The position numbers and the translations under genes were made by a program. A stretch of 32,793 nt of DNA from Candidatus Gastranaerophilales bacterium (GTDB lineage: Bacteria > Cyanobacteriota > Vampirovibrionia > Gastranaerophilales > Gastranaerophilaceae): contig CANPZB010000017.1 of assembly GCA_947588755.1 (NCBI GenBank), positions 1 through 32,793 of the forward strand, read 5' to 3'. Numbering within the stretch: position 1 is the stretch's first letter; each line of letters starts with the position of its first letter. The notes below the pieces were generated by a model. It had not been told where the DNA came from and made no database searches. It saw nothing but the letters and a program-made list of their open reading frames with translations. Shown piece after piece: positions 31,227 to 32,793 of this stretch.

Positions 31227-32696
31227 ATGTCAATAAATACACCCAAGCAGACATCTCATTTAAAAAGAGAAATACTCGTAAGATTAATAAAAGCATTTTT
31301 AAGCGATAATTTTGAAGAAAGAACAAGACTTATCCCCTATGATATGCGTCCGAAAGGTCATGAAGTACCTTACAGATGTTGTATATATAAGGAAAGGGCA
31401 ATTCTTCGCGACAGAGCAATAGCAGGTTTAGGCTGTTCCATTGAAGATACTGACGACAGTATGCTTTTATCGGAACTTGCGGCAAAAGCCTTAAAAAGAG
31501 AAAAACCTGATGAAAAGCCGCTTACTGTTCTTACAACGGCTTGCAAGGGCTGTGTTCCCGCAAGGATATATGTTACGGATTTGTGTCAGGGCTGTGTTGC
31601 AAGACCTTGTGAAAATACCTGCAAATTCGGTGCGATAAAAGTTATAAACGGAAAATCCATTATTGATTCCTCCAAATGCAAAAACTGCGGAATGTGTGCT
31701 CAGGTTTGTCCTTATCAGGCAATACAAAAAATTATCGTTCCGTGCGAAAGTGCCTGCCCTGTCAGTGCAATTGAAAAAGACGAAAACGGAAACGCAAAAA
31801 TCGATTTTGACAAGTGTATTTCGTGCGGGAAATGCGTTGCCGCATGTCCTTTCGGTGCGGTTCATGAAAAAAGCCAGATTATTGACGTTTTAAAAAGTAT
31901 TAAGAGTAAGAAAAAAGTTATAGCAATGGTAGCCCCCGCTATAATGGGTCAGCTTCCCTGTACACCGCAGCAATTAAAGCAGGCGATATTAAATCTGGGA
32001 TTTTCGGAAGTTTATGAAGTTGCCCAGGGTGCGGATATTACCACAAAGAATGAGTCGGAAGAATTTGTTGAACGGTTGGAAAATGGCGAAGAATTTATGA
32101 CAACTTCCTGCTGTGCGGGCTACAATGAACTGGTTGAAAGACATATTCCCGAAATGAAACCTTTCCGCTCGGATACAAAAACACCTATGTATTACACGGC
32201 AGAAATTGTAAAACGTGAACATCCGGATGCCATAACGGTATTTTTGTCACCTTGCGTTGCAAAGCGTCGTGAAGCATTGAAAAATCCCAACGTGGATTAT
32301 GTAATTAATTACGAAGAACTCGGTGCGTGGATGGTAGCGTTAGGAATTCAGGTAGCTGAATGTCAGGAAAGTGAATTTAAAAATGAAGCTTCAGCGGAAG
32401 CCAGAAATTATGCCGTTATAGGCGGTGTTGCAAAAGCCGTTCAAACACTTTTGCCCGAAGAAATTCCCGCACATCCCGTAATTATTGACGGTCTGAATAA
32501 GCAGTCAATAAGAGATTTGAAAAAATATGCCAAAAACGGTATGTGTGAACTCGGCAATTTAATTGAGGTTATGGCATGTCAGGGCGGTTGTTTAGGCGGT
32601 AACGCAACGGTTAACGCATATAAGCCCGCACTTAAACAACTTACAAATTACGTTAATTCAAGCAAACCGCTGGTTGAACAACACGAAAAAGTTTAA
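31227..32696 (+). CDS. [FeFe] hydrogenase, group-B-like
   Basis: The 489-residue protein has a Cys-rich N-terminal half with several [4Fe-4S] motifs (CKGC, LCQGCVARPCENTC, KCKNCGMCAQVCP, PCESACP, KCISCGKCVAACPFGA), then the H-cluster domain. The motifs are T-T-S-C295-C296-A-G-Y, S-P-C343-V-A-K-R-R-E and M-A-C451-Q-G-G-C455. The proton-relay Cys (C295) is kept, unlike in the neighbour at 27913. The variants AGY for PGW, SPCVAKR for MPCxxKK, and the N-terminal cluster order point to the little-studied group B of anaerobes rather than group A. Direction of catalysis and partner are unknown. A consensus promoter 22 bases after the stop starts the next unit. Confidence 0.88.
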   Translation: MSINTPKQTSHLKREILVRLIKAFLSDNFEERTRLIPYDMRPKGHEVPYRCCIYKERAILRDRAIAGLGCSIEDTDDSMLLSELAAKALKREKPDEKPLTVLTTACKGCVPARIYVTDLCQGCVARPCENTCKFGAIKVINGKSIIDSSKCKNCGMCAQVCPYQAIQKIIVPCESACPVSAIEKDENGNAKIDFDKCISCGKCVAACPFGAVHEKSQIIDVLKSIKSKKKVIAMVAPAIMGQLPCTPQQLKQAILNLGFSEVYEVAQGADITTKNESEEFVERLENGEEFMTTSCCAGYNELVERHIPEMKPFRSDTKTPMYYTAEIVKREHPDAITVFLSPCVAKRREALKNPNVDYVINYEELGAWMVALGIQVAECQESEFKNEASAEARNYAVIGGVAKAVQTLLPEEIPAHPVIIDGLNKQSIRDLKKYAKNGMCELGNLIEVMACQGGCLGGNATVNAYKPALKQLTNYVNSSKPLVEQHEKV

Positions 32697-32718
32697 ATAG
32701 AAATGTGCATGTTATTTC

Positions 32719-32747
32719 TTGACAAAACTTAAAGAAAATGTTAGAAT
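32719..32747 (+). promoter_or_regulatory. Consensus promoter for the gene running off the window
   Basis: A perfect TTGACA (32719-32724) and TAGAAT (32742-32747), 17 bases apart. Transcription would start near 32754, about 34 bases before the ATG at 32788. Confidence 0.8.
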
Positions 32748-32787
32748 TCGTCTGTACATGGGAATAATATAAATAGGGGGTCATGAA

Positions 32788-32793
32788 ATGGCA
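32788..32793 (+). CDS. Start of a gene cut by the window end
   Basis: Only the codons for Met-Ala are present. The ATG at 32788 has AGGGGG 7 bases upstream and a consensus promoter before it. The nearby ATG at 32783 is too close to that site. Nothing can be said about the product. Confidence 0.5.

Overview
The window is an AT-rich bacterial chromosome segment carrying 28 complete genes and two genes cut by the window edges. No rRNA, tRNA, CRISPR array, transposase or phage packaging gene was recognised. The best guess for the source is an anaerobic, non-photosynthetic relative of cyanobacteria (Melainabacteria/Vampirovibrionia, Gastranaerophilales, a gut lineage). This rests on two [FeFe] hydrogenase-type proteins, a reverse rubrerythrin, abundant receiver, TPR and pentapeptide proteins, and lineage-type hypothetical proteins with an N-terminal N-F-x-G motif. 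The taxon call is inference from remembered family patterns, not a search result.

Layout. (1) 1-2135: the 3' part of a YadA-head-like repetitive surface or fibre protein that ends in a peptidase S74 self-cleaving chaperone and a coiled coil. (2) 2136-2898: a gene-free block of short palindromic repeats in a convergent gap; a second block lies at 21166-21510, also in a convergent gap. (3) 2899-3585 (-): a GT2 glycosyltransferase. (4) 3705-8804: a signalling operon of a TPR-GAF-HD-GYP protein, an exported TPR protein, two NarL/LuxR-type response regulators and a pentapeptide-repeat protein, behind a good sigma70-type promoter. (5) 8900-11209: glyA and a WecA/TagO-type glycan-initiating transferase. 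(6) 11402-18869: a mix of small hypotheticals with miaB, an acyl-CoA/acyl-ACP synthetase, a reverse rubrerythrin, a YkgJ-type cysteine-cluster protein and a DUF167 protein, several separated by clear terminators. (7) 18943-21165: a bifunctional Rel (p)ppGpp enzyme whose predicted promoter leaves almost no leader. (8) 21511-23826 (-): a large lineage-type protein of unknown function. (9) 23980-27563: a hybrid sensor kinase, a CheY-like regulator and a degenerate PilB/GspE-like ATPase with an MshEN-like N-terminus. (10) 27641-32696: an operon of two small thioredoxin-like [2Fe-2S] proteins, a sensory (HydS-like) [FeFe] hydrogenase with a PAS domain, a SpoIIE/PP2C-type phosphatase and a group-B-like [FeFe] hydrogenase. 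The window ends with a strong promoter, a Shine-Dalgarno site and the first codons of another gene.

How the genes fit together. The hydrogenase operon looks like a redox or H2 sensing unit (sensory hydrogenase plus phosphatase) next to an enzyme-type hydrogenase. The HD-GYP protein could degrade c-di-GMP and the MshEN-like protein could bind it; this link is inference only. Promoter calls are by eye. Most have hexamers close to TTGACA/TATAAT with a 17-base spacer, so vegetative sigma70-type transcription is probable.
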